Source: Roseateles_C aquae (lineage in GTDB: Bacteria; Pseudomonadota; Gammaproteobacteria; Burkholderiales; Burkholderiaceae_C). From it: a stretch of DNA of 64,000 nucleotides. Below, piece after piece: positions 50,888 through 62,463 of this stretch; positions within the stretch are counted from its first letter, which is position 1, and each line of letters opens with the position of its first letter. A program made the position numbers and the translations under genes. The DNA lies in contig NZ_JAVXZY010000001.1 of the NCBI RefSeq assembly GCF_032337115.1, positions 1 through 64,000 on the forward strand, in the 5' to 3' direction. The notes beneath the pieces are model-generated. The model saw only the letters and a program-made list of their open reading frames with translations. It made no database searches and was not told where the DNA came from.

Positions 50888-51667
50888 ATGTTCATCGATT
50901 CCCACTGCCATCTGAGCTTTCCGGAGCTGCGTGCCCAACTGCCGCAGATCCTCACCGAGATGGCCGCCGCCCAGGTCGAGCAGGCCATCTGCATCTGCAC
51001 GACGATGGAGGAGTTCGATCAGGTTCACGCCCTGGCACTGGCCCATCCGCAGCTGTTTGCCACCGTCGGCGTGCACCCGGATAACGAGGATGTGCATGAG
51101 CCCAGCGTCGAGGAACTGGTCGCCAAAGCGGCCTTGCCGCGCGTCCTTGCCATCGGCGAGACCGGTCTTGACTACTACCGTTTGAACGGCCGCAGCCTGG
51201 CCGAGATGGAATGGCAGCGCGAGCGCTTTCGCACCCATATCCGTGCCGCCAAGCTGGCCAGCAAGCCGATGGTGATCCACACCCGCAGCAGCGCGGCCGA
51301 CACCCTGGCCATCCTGAAGGAAGAGGGCGGGGAGGCCGCCGGTGGCGTGTTCCATTGCTTCACCGAAAGCCTGGACATCGCGCTGCAGGCGGTCGAGCTG
51401 GGTTTCTACATCTCCTTCTCCGGCATCGTCACCTTCAAGAATGCCGGCGATCTGCGCGAGATCGCCGCGGCCCTGCCGCTGGACCGTCTGCTGATCGAGA
51501 CCGACAGCCCCTATCTCGCCCCGGTGCCCTATCGCGGCAAGACCAACAGCCCGGCCTATGTGCCGCATGTGGCGCGCCAACTGGCCGAGGTGCGTGGCAT
51601 CAGCGTCGAGGCGATGGCCGAGGCCGCCACGGCCAATACCCGCCGCTTGTTCCAGCTGGCGTCCTGA
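50888..51667 (+). CDS. TatD-family metal-dependent DNase
   Basis: 259 aa, ATG 50888. Metal ligands of the TatD TIM barrel are visible: FIDSHCHLSF (His-x-His) at the N-terminus, AIGETGLDYYR (Glu), MVIHTRSS, VFHCFTE and IETDSPYLAPVPYRGKTNSP. This is the YcfH/TatD group of 3'-5' exonucleases and DNA repair enzymes. Follows pilZ by 47 bp and is followed by the ankyrin gene after 4 bp. Confidence 0.93.
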   Translation: MFIDSHCHLSFPELRAQLPQILTEMAAAQVEQAICICTTMEEFDQVHALALAHPQLFATVGVHPDNEDVHEPSVEELVAKAALPRVLAIGETGLDYYRLNGRSLAEMEWQRERFRTHIRAAKLASKPMVIHTRSSAADTLAILKEEGGEAAGGVFHCFTESLDIALQAVELGFYISFSGIVTFKNAGDLREIAAALPLDRLLIETDSPYLAPVPYRGKTNSPAYVPHVARQLAEVRGISVEAMAEAATANTRRLFQLAS

Positions 51668-51671
51668 ACCG

Positions 51672-52307
51672 ATGCGCCGCCGTCTGCTCCTTGCTTTTTT
51701 GCTCGGCCTGACGGCGCTTGCCCAGGCCGCCGAGGACAGCCCGGCGCAACAGCTGCTGAAGGAGGCCGAGCTTGACCGCGGCAGCGAGGTGATGACGCTG
51801 ATGGTGCGCGGCGTCGACCCCAATGTGCGCGATGCCAAGCGGCAGACGCCCCTGCATCTGGCCCTGGTCAATGAGTCCGAGATGGCGCTGAAGGCCTTGA
51901 TGGCCCACCCGCTGCTGGATGTGAACGCGATCAATGCGGCCGCCGAGACGCCGCTGATGCTGGCTGCACTGAAAGGGCGGCTGGACTGGGCCAAGCTGCT
52001 GGTGCAGCGCGGCGCCCTGGTCAATGAGGCGGGCTGGAATGCCTTGCACTACGCCGCCAGCGGCCCCGATAACGGCGTGACGGCCTGGCTGCTGCAGCAG
52101 GGCGCCGAGATCGATGCCCTGTCGCCAAATGGCACGACGGCGCTGATGATGGCCGCTGGCTATGGCAGCCCGACCGTGGCGGAGGCCTTGCTGGCGGCAG
52201 GCGCCGATGCCGCTCTGCGCAATCAGCAAGGCCTGGACGCGGCCGATTTCGCCGGCCGGGCACAGCGCAGCGAGCTGCAGAAAAAACTGCGCGCCGCGCG
52301 GCGCTGA
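51672..52307 (+). CDS. Exported ankyrin-repeat protein
   Basis: 211 aa from ATG 51672; the open frame starts earlier inside tatD. Signal peptide (~1-19, MRRRLLLAFLLGLTALAQA). About five ankyrin repeats fill the rest (DAKRQTPLHLALVNESEMAL, AAETPLMLAALKGRLDWAKL, GWNALHYAASGPDNGVTAWL, NGTTALMMAAGYGSPTVAEA, QGLDAADFAGRA). A periplasmic protein-binding function is likely; the partner is not known. Probably cotranscribed with tatD. Confidence 0.88.
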   Translation: MRRRLLLAFLLGLTALAQAAEDSPAQQLLKEAELDRGSEVMTLMVRGVDPNVRDAKRQTPLHLALVNESEMALKALMAHPLLDVNAINAAAETPLMLAALKGRLDWAKLLVQRGALVNEAGWNALHYAASGPDNGVTAWLLQQGAEIDALSPNGTTALMMAAGYGSPTVAEALLAAGADAALRNQQGLDAADFAGRAQRSELQKKLRAARR

Positions 52308-52452
52308 GGATGACAAGCGCTGCCCGCCTTACAGCAGCGACGTAGGAATCCGGCTGACACGGCATTTGGCCGCGGGCCGACTGTTGCGCCCCGGCCGGCC
52401 TGCCTACAGTTGAGCTCATCAAACGGGCACGAGTGCCCACCTGGAGCTCACC

Positions 52453-52707
52453 ATGCAGACCACCACCCTGATCGCCAATCCTTTCGCCATGATGCTGGAC
52501 CCGGAGCGCATCGCCCGCGAGGTGGAGCACTCCGAGCGCCTGAACCGCCTGCAGCGCCGCATCTGCCGGCCGCTGGACAAGCCGCTGATCCCCAAGGGTG
52601 TGGCCGAACTGGACGCCTACGACCGCATGATCGAAGACACCGTCGTCGAGCCCGAGGAGCTGGCCGACGAGGAGCTTGCCGCATCGCCCGCCACATTTGA
52701 CTGCTGA
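52453..52707 (+). CDS. Small conserved-looking acidic protein, function unknown
   Basis: 84 aa, ATG 52453, GGAG 8 bases upstream. No signal or membrane helix. Contains two helices worth of charged residues (MLDPERIAREVEHSERLNRL, RRICRPLDKPLIPK) and an acidic C-terminus (EPEELADEELAA). A good ribosome binding site, and codon pattern like its neighbours, support a real gene. I do not recognise the family. A GC-rich inverted repeat (CCCCGCTCCGCTGGGGCGGG, ~52720) follows but lacks a T run. Confidence 0.6.
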   Translation: MQTTTLIANPFAMMLDPERIAREVEHSERLNRLQRRICRPLDKPLIPKGVAELDAYDRMIEDTVVEPEELADEELAASPATFDC

Positions 52708-52871
52708 GCGTGTGTTGAGCCCCCGCTCCGCTGGGGCGGGCGGCTGTTGCGCCATCCGGGCTTTTGCTGTTGCGCCGCGCCGCTGGGCGCCGACAATGCG
52801 CCGGGCGCTGGCTGCATGCTGTGGTACAGACGCCGACGCTGTTGTCTGATGCTGCTGCCTCCGCCGCCTTG

Positions 52872-53807
52872 ATGCGCCTGCCCCTTGTTTCCCGTCTGAT
52901 CGTTCCCGCGCTTGCCGCCTGGCCCGCCAGCCTGTTGATGGCCTTGCTGGCCTTGCCGGCCTGGGCGGCCGACTCGCCGACGCTGCAGCGCATCCGCGAC
53001 ACCGGCGTCATCGTCATCGGCTACCGCTCGACCTCGCTGCCGTTCTCCTATCTCGACGCCAAGCTCAAGCCCATCGGCTACTCGATGGATTTGTGCGAGC
53101 GCATTGTCGAGGCCGTGGCCAAGCGCATGGAGCTGCCCGATCTGGAGGTCAAGCTGATCCCGGTCAGCTCGGCGACGCGCCTGCCGATGATGGCCAACGG
53201 CACGCTGGATCTGGAATGCGGCGTCACCACCAACACCGTCGAGCGGCGCAAGGCCCAGGCCTTTTCGCTGACGACCTTTGTGGCCGAGAGCAAGCTGCTG
53301 TCCAAGAAGGGCTCAGGCGTGCAGACCGTTGATGATTTGCGCGGCAAGCCGGTGTCATCGACGATAGGCACGACCAGCATCCAGTTCCTCAACAAGCTGA
53401 ATCAGCAGCGCGGGCTGGACATCCGCATCCTCGTGGGGCAGGACGACCAAGAGGCCTTCCGCGCGGTGCAGACGGATCGGGCCGTGGCCTTTGCGATGGA
53501 CGATGTGCTCTTGCGCAGCCTGGTGGCCCAGGTCAGCAATCCGCAGGACTACCAGATCGCGGACACGCCGCTGTCGGTCGAGCCTTATGGCATCGGCCTG
53601 AACCGCGACGACCCGGAATTCAAGCAATGGGTGGACGAGGTCTTGCGCGGCCTGTTCAAGAGCGGCGAGATAGCGACGATCTACCGCAAATGGTTCCAGT
53701 CGCCGATCCCGCCGCGCGGCCTCAATCTGCAGCTGCCGATGAGCGAGGCCTTCAAGCAGCTGATGCGCGCACCGACCGATTCACCGGACCCGGCGCACTA
53801 CCGCTGA
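52872..53807 (+). CDS. Amino-acid ABC transporter substrate-binding protein (glutamate/aspartate type)
   Basis: 311 aa from ATG 52872. Signal peptide of ~33 residues (cleaved after PAWA). Family 3 binding-protein features: IRDTGVIVIGYRSTSLPFSY, GYSMDLCERIVEAV, SSATRLPMMANGTLDLECG, TVERRKAQAFSLTTFV, TIGTTSIQFL, and AFAMDDVLLRSLVA. This is closest to GltI/AatJ for acidic amino acids. No permease or ATPase accompanies it. It converges on a DctD/DctB-like two-component system that could be its regulatory partner. Confidence 0.88.
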   Translation: MRLPLVSRLIVPALAAWPASLLMALLALPAWAADSPTLQRIRDTGVIVIGYRSTSLPFSYLDAKLKPIGYSMDLCERIVEAVAKRMELPDLEVKLIPVSSATRLPMMANGTLDLECGVTTNTVERRKAQAFSLTTFVAESKLLSKKGSGVQTVDDLRGKPVSSTIGTTSIQFLNKLNQQRGLDIRILVGQDDQEAFRAVQTDRAVAFAMDDVLLRSLVAQVSNPQDYQIADTPLSVEPYGIGLNRDDPEFKQWVDEVLRGLFKSGEIATIYRKWFQSPIPPRGLNLQLPMSEAFKQLMRAPTDSPDPAHYR

Positions 53808-53851
53808 ACTGAGCGGCCGGCTGGCCGGTCTTCACTGCCGCTCACTGTCCT

Positions 53852-55187
<1,336 letters not shown>

Positions 55188-55195
<8 letters not shown>

Positions 55196-57092
55196 GCGGG
55201 TCCTTTGCTGCGGGCTCCAGATCGAACTCGAAGCACATGCCGCCATCGAGCGAGCGATGGGCGCGCAGCGTGCCGCCGAATTCATGGACGATTTTCGATG
55301 AGATCACCAGGCCCAGACCCAGGCCCTGGCCGGCCGGCTTGGTGGTGAAGAAGGGCTCGAACAGCCGGGCCTGCTGGCGCTCATCCATGCCCGGCCCGCT
55401 GTCGATCACGCGCACTTGCACGCGGCCATCGCGGCGCTCGGCGGCCACGGTGATGCGGCGCTGCAGCTGGTCCTGCATGGCGTCCATCGCATTGGTGAAC
55501 AGATTCACCAGCACCTGCTCCAGCCGGTTGGCATCGGCATTGACCAGCAGCTCGCCGCCACGCTCATCGATTTCCTCGATCAGCTCGACCTGCTCGGCGC
55601 GCAGCCGGTGCTCCAGCAGCACACGCACGTTCTGCAGCGATTCGCGCAGCGGTGCCGCCTGCACCTGGCCCGCCGCCTCGGCCTTGCGGGCGAAGTTCTT
55701 CAGCGCGCGGGTGATGACGCTCATGCGCTCGGTCACATCGTCGATCGCCTTCAGGTTGTCGGCCACCGACTGCAGCCGCTGTTTCTCCAGCAGCAGCAAG
55801 GTGTTGCGCGACAGCGCACGCAGCGCCGTCAGCGGCTGGTTGATCTCGTGCGAGATGCCGGCGGACATCTGGCCCAGCACCGCCAGCTTGCCGGCCTGCA
55901 CGAGTTCATCCTCGGCCTGCAGGCGCTGGGCGATCTGGTGCTTCAGTTCCTGATTGGTGCTGCGCAGCTCGGCGGTGCGCTCGTCGACCAGATGCTCCAG
56001 CTGCGCATGGGCTTTTTGCAGGGCGGCCTGGGCCTGAAACACCTGGCGCAGCGCCCGCCGGCGCGAGGCCAGGTAGAGCGCCAAAAGGCCGATGCTGGCA
56101 CCCACCGCCGCGCCGCCCCAAGCGGCATAGCGGGCGCCGCGCCAGACCTCGGAGGGGTCGGACAAGGTCACCAGGCGCACGCCCAGCTGGGCCACCGGCC
56201 GCTCCTGCGCCAGCAACTGAGTGGCCTGGCCGGGCAGGGCAGGGACCGGCACCAGCGCCGCATCGGACTGCTGCAGTGAATCGTGCGGAATGTTCATCGG
56301 CTGCAGCGAGGCGCCAGGGTAGCGGCCGAGCCGGCGCAGCGCTTCGGCCTGGGCCTGATCGCTGCTACCAAGAATGCGGTACTTCCACTCCGGCACCGAG
56401 GACATGATGACCACATCATTGGCGTCGATGACCAGCAGCTTCTCGCTTTGCGAGCGCAGGCCGAGGTCGACCCAGGTGGCCTCCAGCGGCGCCAGGCTCA
56501 GCTGCACGACGATGGCGCCCAGCACCTGGCTGGCGCGGCGCACCGGCTGGATCAGGAAGAAGCGGGTGCTGCCGTCGACGGCGTCGGCAGCAAAGAAGTG
56601 CTCTGCGCCGCTGTCCAGCGCGCGCTGCACCTGGGCGGCCTCGGGCGCGCTGCGCGGCGTGCTGAGATGGCTGCTGGCCAGCATCTGGCCACGGGCATCG
56701 GTGATGAAGGTCAGCATCGCGCCCGCGCGCACATTGATGCGCGAGAGCTTGCGCGCCACCTCGGCGCGCAGGGTCAGGTCTTGCGGGGCACCGAGCATGG
56801 CCTGCACCTGCTCGTCGATGGCGATCAGGCTGGGCAGGTAGTTGTGGCGGGCCAGCTCGCTTTCCAGCGTGGCGGCATAGAGCTCCAGCCTTTCGCTGGC
56901 CAGCGCGGCCAGCTGGGCCAGACCCGAGGCCTCGCTGAGCCGCTGGCCCAGCACGCCACCCAGCAGGGCCAGGGCCAGCGTCAGATAGGCGTAGAGGCTG
57001 GGCCGGGTCAGCCGCCAGGCCAGCCGGCGCTTGAGCGAGCCACCATAGGCCTGCGAGACCTGTTCGCTATGTGTGGAGGGGAACCATTGCAT
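55188..57092 (-). CDS. Sensor histidine kinase, DctB-like
   Basis: 634 aa from ATG 57092; the open frame extends upstream across the regulatory repeats. TM1 ~33-51, a periplasmic double-Cache sensor (~52-320), TM2 ~321-343, a coiled coil (~350-400), HisKA with His415 in GQMSAGISHEINQPLTALRAL, and HATPase (NRLEQVLVNLFTNAMDAMQD, GPGMDERQQARLFEPFFTTK, GLGLGLVISSKIV). Paired with the overlapping DctD-like regulator. Such kinases sense C4-dicarboxylates or acidic amino acids. GAPQDLTLRA near residue 101 is encoded by a one-mismatch version of the dispersed 15-mer. Confidence 0.92.
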
Positions 57093-57181
57093 GAAGGGGC
57101 GTAGTTTGCCCAAGTCGCGGCGCCCTGTCCCCGCTCGGGTTCCGGCTTTTTTCGCGCCAGCGAGCGTGCTGCCGTGAGGGT

Positions 57182-57231
57182 AGGGCGGGATTTCGCACTG
57201 GGGCCAAAAAGGCAGGGCGGATTTCCGCACT
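57182..57231 (+). promoter_or_regulatory. Two 18-bp repeats, candidate activator sites (UAS) for the adjacent sigma-54 regulator
   Basis: AGGGCGGGATTTCGCACT (57182-57199) and AGGGCGGATTTCCGCACT (57214-57231) start exactly 32 bp apart, three helical turns. The second contains the inverted repeat GCGGA-TT-TCCGC, i.e. CGG-N4-CCG. They lie between the divergent kinase gene and livH, and 120-170 bp upstream of a sigma-54 promoter, the usual place for enhancer sites. Confidence 0.6.
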
Positions 57232-57348
57232 ACTCGCACGGCAGCAGCGGGCTGCGCGGCCTTCGCACCGGGGTCGAAGCGGCTTGTGCTGCCGCAAACG
57301 CTGGCCCGAGCCCCAGATTTCTAAGTGATTACCCGTGAATTTTTCATG

Positions 57349-57365
57349 TTGGCATGCCTGTTGCG
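57349..57365 (+). promoter_or_regulatory. Sigma-54 (-24/-12) promoter of the liv operon
   Basis: TTGGCATGCCTGTTGCG fits TGGCAC-N5-TTGC with the GG and GC dinucleotides (57351 and 57363) exactly 12 apart. Predicted start near 57376, leaving a ~40-base leader before livH. Confidence 0.7.
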
Positions 57366-57415
57366 AATAAGGGCTCAGTACGACGGCTGATCCGTCCAAC
57401 AAGGAAGTAGAGGCA

Positions 57416-58339
57416 ATGGAGACTTTTCTGCAACAGATCATCAATGGTCTGGTGCTCGGGAGCATGTATGCGCTCGTGGCACTGGGGTACACGATGGTCT
57501 ACGGCATCATCAACCTGATCAACTTCGCCCACGGCGATGTGCTGATGGTCGGCGCGCTGGTCAGCTTCAGCGTCGTCACCGCGCTGGCCGATAGCGGCCT
57601 GCCGGGCTGGGCACTGATGCTGGTCGGTCTGCTGTGCGCCATCGTCGTGTGTGCGCTGCTGAACTACACGATTGAGAAGATCGCCTACCGGCCCTTGCGC
57701 AGCGCGCCGCGACTGGCACCGCTGATCACGGCCATGGGCATGTCGCTGCTGCTGCAAACCCTGGCGATGATCATCTGGAAGCCCAATCCCAAGCCCTTCC
57801 CGCAGCTGCTGCCGGCCCAGGCGATCGACCTGGGCGGCCCGGTGATCACGATCACGCAGATCCTGATCCTGGTCAGCACCGGCGTCATCCTGGCCGGTCT
57901 TTTGTGGCTGGTGAACAAGACCAAGCTGGGCCGCGCGATGCGCGCCACGGCCGAGAACCCCAAGGTGGCCGGCCTGATGGGCGTGAAGCCCGATATGGTG
58001 ATCTCGGCCACCTTTGTGATCGGCGCGGCGCTGGCCGCCGTGGCCGGCATGATGTGGGCGGCCAACTACGGCACGGTGCAGCATTCGATGGGCTTCATGC
58101 CCGGCCTGAAGGCCTTCACCGCGGCGGTGCTGGGTGGCATCGGCAACCTCGCTGGTGCGATGGTGGGCGGCGTGCTGCTGGGGCTGATCGAGTCCATCGG
58201 GGCCGGCTATCTGGGCGACCTGACCGGCGGCATCCTCGGCAGCCACTATGCCGACATCTTCGCCTTCGTCGCACTGATCCTGGTGCTGACGCTGCGCCCC
58301 TCGGGCCTGCTGGGCGAACGCGTTGCGGATCGGGCCTGA
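57416..58339 (+). CDS. livH: Branched-chain amino acid ABC transporter permease LivH
   Basis: 307 aa, ATG 57416 preceded by AGGAAGTAGAGG. Eight or so membrane helices; the family start METFLQQIINGLVLGSMYAL, then GYTMVYGIINLINFAHGDV. The C-terminal GLKAFTAAVLGGIGNLAGAMVGG (EAA-like loop region) is typical, ending with ALILVLTLRPSGLLGE. First gene of livHMGFK, likely driven from the sigma-54 promoter above. Confidence 0.94.
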   Translation: METFLQQIINGLVLGSMYALVALGYTMVYGIINLINFAHGDVLMVGALVSFSVVTALADSGLPGWALMLVGLLCAIVVCALLNYTIEKIAYRPLRSAPRLAPLITAMGMSLLLQTLAMIIWKPNPKPFPQLLPAQAIDLGGPVITITQILILVSTGVILAGLLWLVNKTKLGRAMRATAENPKVAGLMGVKPDMVISATFVIGAALAAVAGMMWAANYGTVQHSMGFMPGLKAFTAAVLGGIGNLAGAMVGGVLLGLIESIGAGYLGDLTGGILGSHYADIFAFVALILVLTLRPSGLLGERVADRA

Positions 58340-58343
58340 CACC

Positions 58344-59522
<1,179 letters not shown>

Positions 59523-59543
59523 GACGCCGGAGAGCCCCCCACC

Positions 59544-60314
59544 ATGAGCGACATCGTTCTCAAAGTAGCCGGCGTGTCCAAGCGCTTCGGCGGTCTGCAA
59601 GCCCTCTCCGACGTGGGCATCCAGATCAACAAAGGCCAGGTCTACGGCCTGATCGGCCCCAACGGCGCCGGCAAGACCACCTTCTTCAACGTCATCACCG
59701 GGCTGTACACGCCCGACGCCGGCAGCTTCGAGCTCGGCGGCGCGCCCTATGCGCCCACCGCCGTGCACCAGGTGGCCAAGACCGGCATTGCCCGCACCTT
59801 CCAGAACATCCGGCTCTTCGCCGAGATGACCGCGCTGGAAAACGTGATGGTCGGCCGCCATGTGCGCACCGGCTCCGGCCTCTTGGGCGCCATCTTCCGC
59901 AGCCCCGGCTTCAAGGCCGAGGAAGCGGCGATTGCGAAGCGCGCCCAGGAACTGCTGGACTACGTGTGCATCGGCAAATACGCGGAATACAAGGCCCGCA
60001 CGCTCAGCTACGGCGACCAGCGCCGGCTGGAGATTGCCCGCGCACTGGCCACCGACCCCAAGCTGATCGCGCTGGACGAACCGGCCGCCGGCATGAACGC
60101 GACCGAAAAGGTCGTGCTGCGCGAGCTGATCGACCGCATCCGCAAGGACGGCCGCACGATTCTCTTGATCGAACACGACGTCAAGCTGGTGATGGGCCTG
60201 TGCGACCGCGTGACCGTGCTGGACTACGGCAAGCAGATTGCCGAAGGCACGCCGGCCGAGGTGCAACGCAATGAACAGGTGATCGAGGCCTACCTCGGTG
60301 CCGGTGGCCATTGA
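59544..60314 (+). CDS. livG: Branched-chain amino acid ABC transporter ATPase LivG
   Basis: 256 aa, ATG 59544 with GGAG upstream. Walker A GPNGAGKTTFFNVITGLY, Q-loop IARTFQNIRLFAEMTALENV, signature LSYGDQRRLEIARAL, Walker B LIALDEPAAGMNATE, H-loop IEHDVKLVMG. The long insert between the Q-loop and the signature (GRHVRTGSGLLGAIFRSP) is typical of LivG. Confidence 0.95.
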   Translation: MSDIVLKVAGVSKRFGGLQALSDVGIQINKGQVYGLIGPNGAGKTTFFNVITGLYTPDAGSFELGGAPYAPTAVHQVAKTGIARTFQNIRLFAEMTALENVMVGRHVRTGSGLLGAIFRSPGFKAEEAAIAKRAQELLDYVCIGKYAEYKARTLSYGDQRRLEIARALATDPKLIALDEPAAGMNATEKVVLRELIDRIRKDGRTILLIEHDVKLVMGLCDRVTVLDYGKQIAEGTPAEVQRNEQVIEAYLGAGGH

Positions 60315-60336
60315 GCCCCGCAGAACGGAGTCTGAG

Positions 60337-61056
60337 ATGACAAGCGAAGTATTGTTGAAAGTCAGCGGCTTGAAGGTCGCGTACGGCGGCATCCAGGCCG
60401 TCAAGGGCGTGAACTTCGAAGTGCGCCAGGGCGAGCTGGTCAGCCTGATCGGTGCCAATGGCGCCGGCAAGACCACCACGCTCAAGGCCGTGACCGGGCT
60501 GCAGGCCGTCGCCGATGGCGACATCCAGTACCTGGGCAAATCGATCAAGGGCCAGGGCGCCTGGGATCTGGTCAAGCAAGGCCTGGTGATGGTGCCCGAA
60601 GGGCGGGGCACCTTCACCCGGATGACCATCACCGAGAACCTGCAGATGGGCGCCTACATCCGTAACGACAAGGCGCAGATCGAAGCCGATATCGATCGCG
60701 TGTTCGGCATCTTCCCGCGCTTGAAGGAACGCCGCCTGCAGCTGGCCGGCACGATGAGCGGTGGCGAGCAGCAGATGCTGGCCATGGGCCGCGCGCTGAT
60801 GGCCCAGCCCAAGGTGCTGCTGCTGGACGAACCCTCGATGGGCCTGTCGCCCATCATGGTCGACAAGATCTTCGAGGTCGTCAACGAGATCCACGGCCAG
60901 GGCGTGACCATCCTCCTGGTCGAGCAAAACGCCAGCCGCGCGCTGGCCGCCGCCAACCGCGGCTATGTGATGGAGAGCGGCATCGTCACGATGACGGGCG
61001 AGGGCAAGACGCTCTTGAATGACCCGAAGGTCCGCGCTGCCTACCTTGGCGAGTGA
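60337..61056 (+). CDS. livF: Branched-chain amino acid ABC transporter ATPase LivF
   Basis: 239 aa from ATG 60337 with CGGAG upstream. Walker A GANGAGKTTTLKAVTG, LVMVPEGRGTFTRMTITENL, signature MSGGEQQMLAMGRALM, Walker B VLLLDEPSMGLSP, ending VRAAYLGE as LivF proteins do. Followed by a 146-bp gap with a hairpin before livK. Confidence 0.95.
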   Translation: MTSEVLLKVSGLKVAYGGIQAVKGVNFEVRQGELVSLIGANGAGKTTTLKAVTGLQAVADGDIQYLGKSIKGQGAWDLVKQGLVMVPEGRGTFTRMTITENLQMGAYIRNDKAQIEADIDRVFGIFPRLKERRLQLAGTMSGGEQQMLAMGRALMAQPKVLLLDEPSMGLSPIMVDKIFEVVNEIHGQGVTILLVEQNASRALAAANRGYVMESGIVTMTGEGKTLLNDPKVRAAYLGE

Positions 61057-61137
61057 GCGGCAAGCCATCGCGCCATAGATTTCCTCGGGCAGACGAAGAT
61101 TCCACGGTGCCGCTGGCTGCTCTGGCCCGCGCATCCC

Positions 61138-61154
61138 GCCGCTGCAACAGCGGC
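61138..61154 (+). promoter_or_regulatory. Hairpin between livF and livK
   Basis: GCCGCTG, loop CAA and CAGCGGC make a perfect 7-bp stem with a 3-base loop and no T run, 48 bp before livK. It could be a processing or stabilising element that raises binding-protein mRNA above the permease mRNA. Confidence 0.4.
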
Positions 61155-61202
61155 AGGCGGCACCGACCTACAACATGGCAATAAACAAACGGAGATAGGC
61201 AC

Positions 61203-62345
61203 ATGAAGTTTCAACTGAAGCTGGTCGCCAGCGCCGTGCTGCTGGCCTCGGCCGGCGGCTCGATGGCGCAGGACCTGGTCGTCAAGATCGGCCATGTCGG
61301 CCCGACCAGTGGCCAGATTGCCCACCTGGGCAAGGACAATGAGCTGGGCGCCCGCTACGCCATCGACGAACTGAACGCCAAGGGCGTGATGATCGGCGGC
61401 AAGAAGGCCAAGTTCGAGCTGGTTGCTGAAGACGATGCTGGCGATCCCAAGCAAGGCACGGCAGCCGCCACCAAGCTGGCCGATGCCAAGGTCAATGGCG
61501 TGATCGGCCACCTGAACTCGGGCACCTCCATCCCCGCGTCCAAGGTCTATAGCGACGCTGGCATTCCGCAGATCAGCCCCTCGGCCACCAACCCCAAGTT
61601 CACCCGCAACGGCTACAAGACCACCTTCCGCGTCGTCGCCGATGACGTGCACCTGGGCGGCACGCTTGGCAAGTACGCGGTGACGCAGCTGCACGGCAAG
61701 TCCATCGCCGTCATCGACGATCGCACCGCCTATGGCCAGGGTGTGGCCGACGAATTCGAGAAGGGCGTCAAGGCCGCCGGCGGCAAGGTTGTCGGCCGCG
61801 AGTTCACCAATGACAAGGCGACCGACTTCAACGCCATCCTGACCGCCGTCAAGGCCAAGAAGCCCGACGTCGTGTTCTTCGGCGGCATGGACGCCGTGGC
61901 CGGCCCGATGTTGCGCCAGATGAAGCAGTTGGGCATCGACGCCAAGTTCATGGGCGGCGACGGCATCTGCTCGGGCGAACTGCCCAAGCTGTCGGCCGGC
62001 ACCATGGGCGATGGTCAGGTGGTCTGCGCCGAAGCCGGCGGTATCGACGGCGAATTCAAGGGCGGCATGGAGACCTTCAAGACCAAGTTCAAGGAAAAGT
62101 ACAAGCTGGAGGTGCAGATCTATGCACCTTATGTGTACGACGCCGTCAACGTGATGGTCGCTGCCATGGTCAAGGCTGGCTCCGCCGAGCCGGCCAAGTA
62201 CCTGCCGGTGCTGGCCAAGACCGAAGCCTACAAGGGCGTCACCGGCGTCATCAGCTTTGACGGCAAGGGAGACATCAAGAACGGCGCGCTGACGCTGTAC
62301 ACCTACAAGGGCGGCGCTCGCGAGCAGATCGCGGTCGTTCGCTGA
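61203..62345 (+). CDS. livK: Branched-chain amino acid binding protein LivK/LivJ
   Basis: 380 aa, ATG 61203 with CGGAGATAGG upstream. Signal peptide cleaved after SMA (residue ~22). Type I periplasmic fold: LVVKIGHVGPTSGQIAHLGKDNELGA, AEDDAGDPKQGTAAATKL, VIGHLNSGTSIPASKVYSDAGI, VVADDVHLGGTLGKYAV, VVFFGGMDAVAGPMLRQMKQL. Delivers Leu/Ile/Val or related ligands to LivHMGF. Last gene of the operon; a weak hairpin (GCTGG TTTCG CCAGC, 62355-62369) follows. Confidence 0.94.
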   Translation: MKFQLKLVASAVLLASAGGSMAQDLVVKIGHVGPTSGQIAHLGKDNELGARYAIDELNAKGVMIGGKKAKFELVAEDDAGDPKQGTAAATKLADAKVNGVIGHLNSGTSIPASKVYSDAGIPQISPSATNPKFTRNGYKTTFRVVADDVHLGGTLGKYAVTQLHGKSIAVIDDRTAYGQGVADEFEKGVKAAGGKVVGREFTNDKATDFNAILTAVKAKKPDVVFFGGMDAVAGPMLRQMKQLGIDAKFMGGDGICSGELPKLSAGTMGDGQVVCAEAGGIDGEFKGGMETFKTKFKEKYKLEVQIYAPYVYDAVNVMVAAMVKAGSAEPAKYLPVLAKTEAYKGVTGVISFDGKGDIKNGALTLYTYKGGAREQIAVVR

Positions 62346-62463
62346 CCCCACGAGGCTGGTTTCGCCAGCGTCTTGAATCGCAAAATGTCGGGCCCGTCCG
62401 GGCCTGGGTGGCGCAAGCTGCTCAGGCTTGGGCGGGCATCGTTGTTTGTGGCGCCCCAGCGTC

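Noticed and set aside
62391..62404. GGCCCGTCCGGGCC as terminator of the liv operon
   Set aside because: Stem with only a 2-base centre and no T run; not convincing as a terminator.
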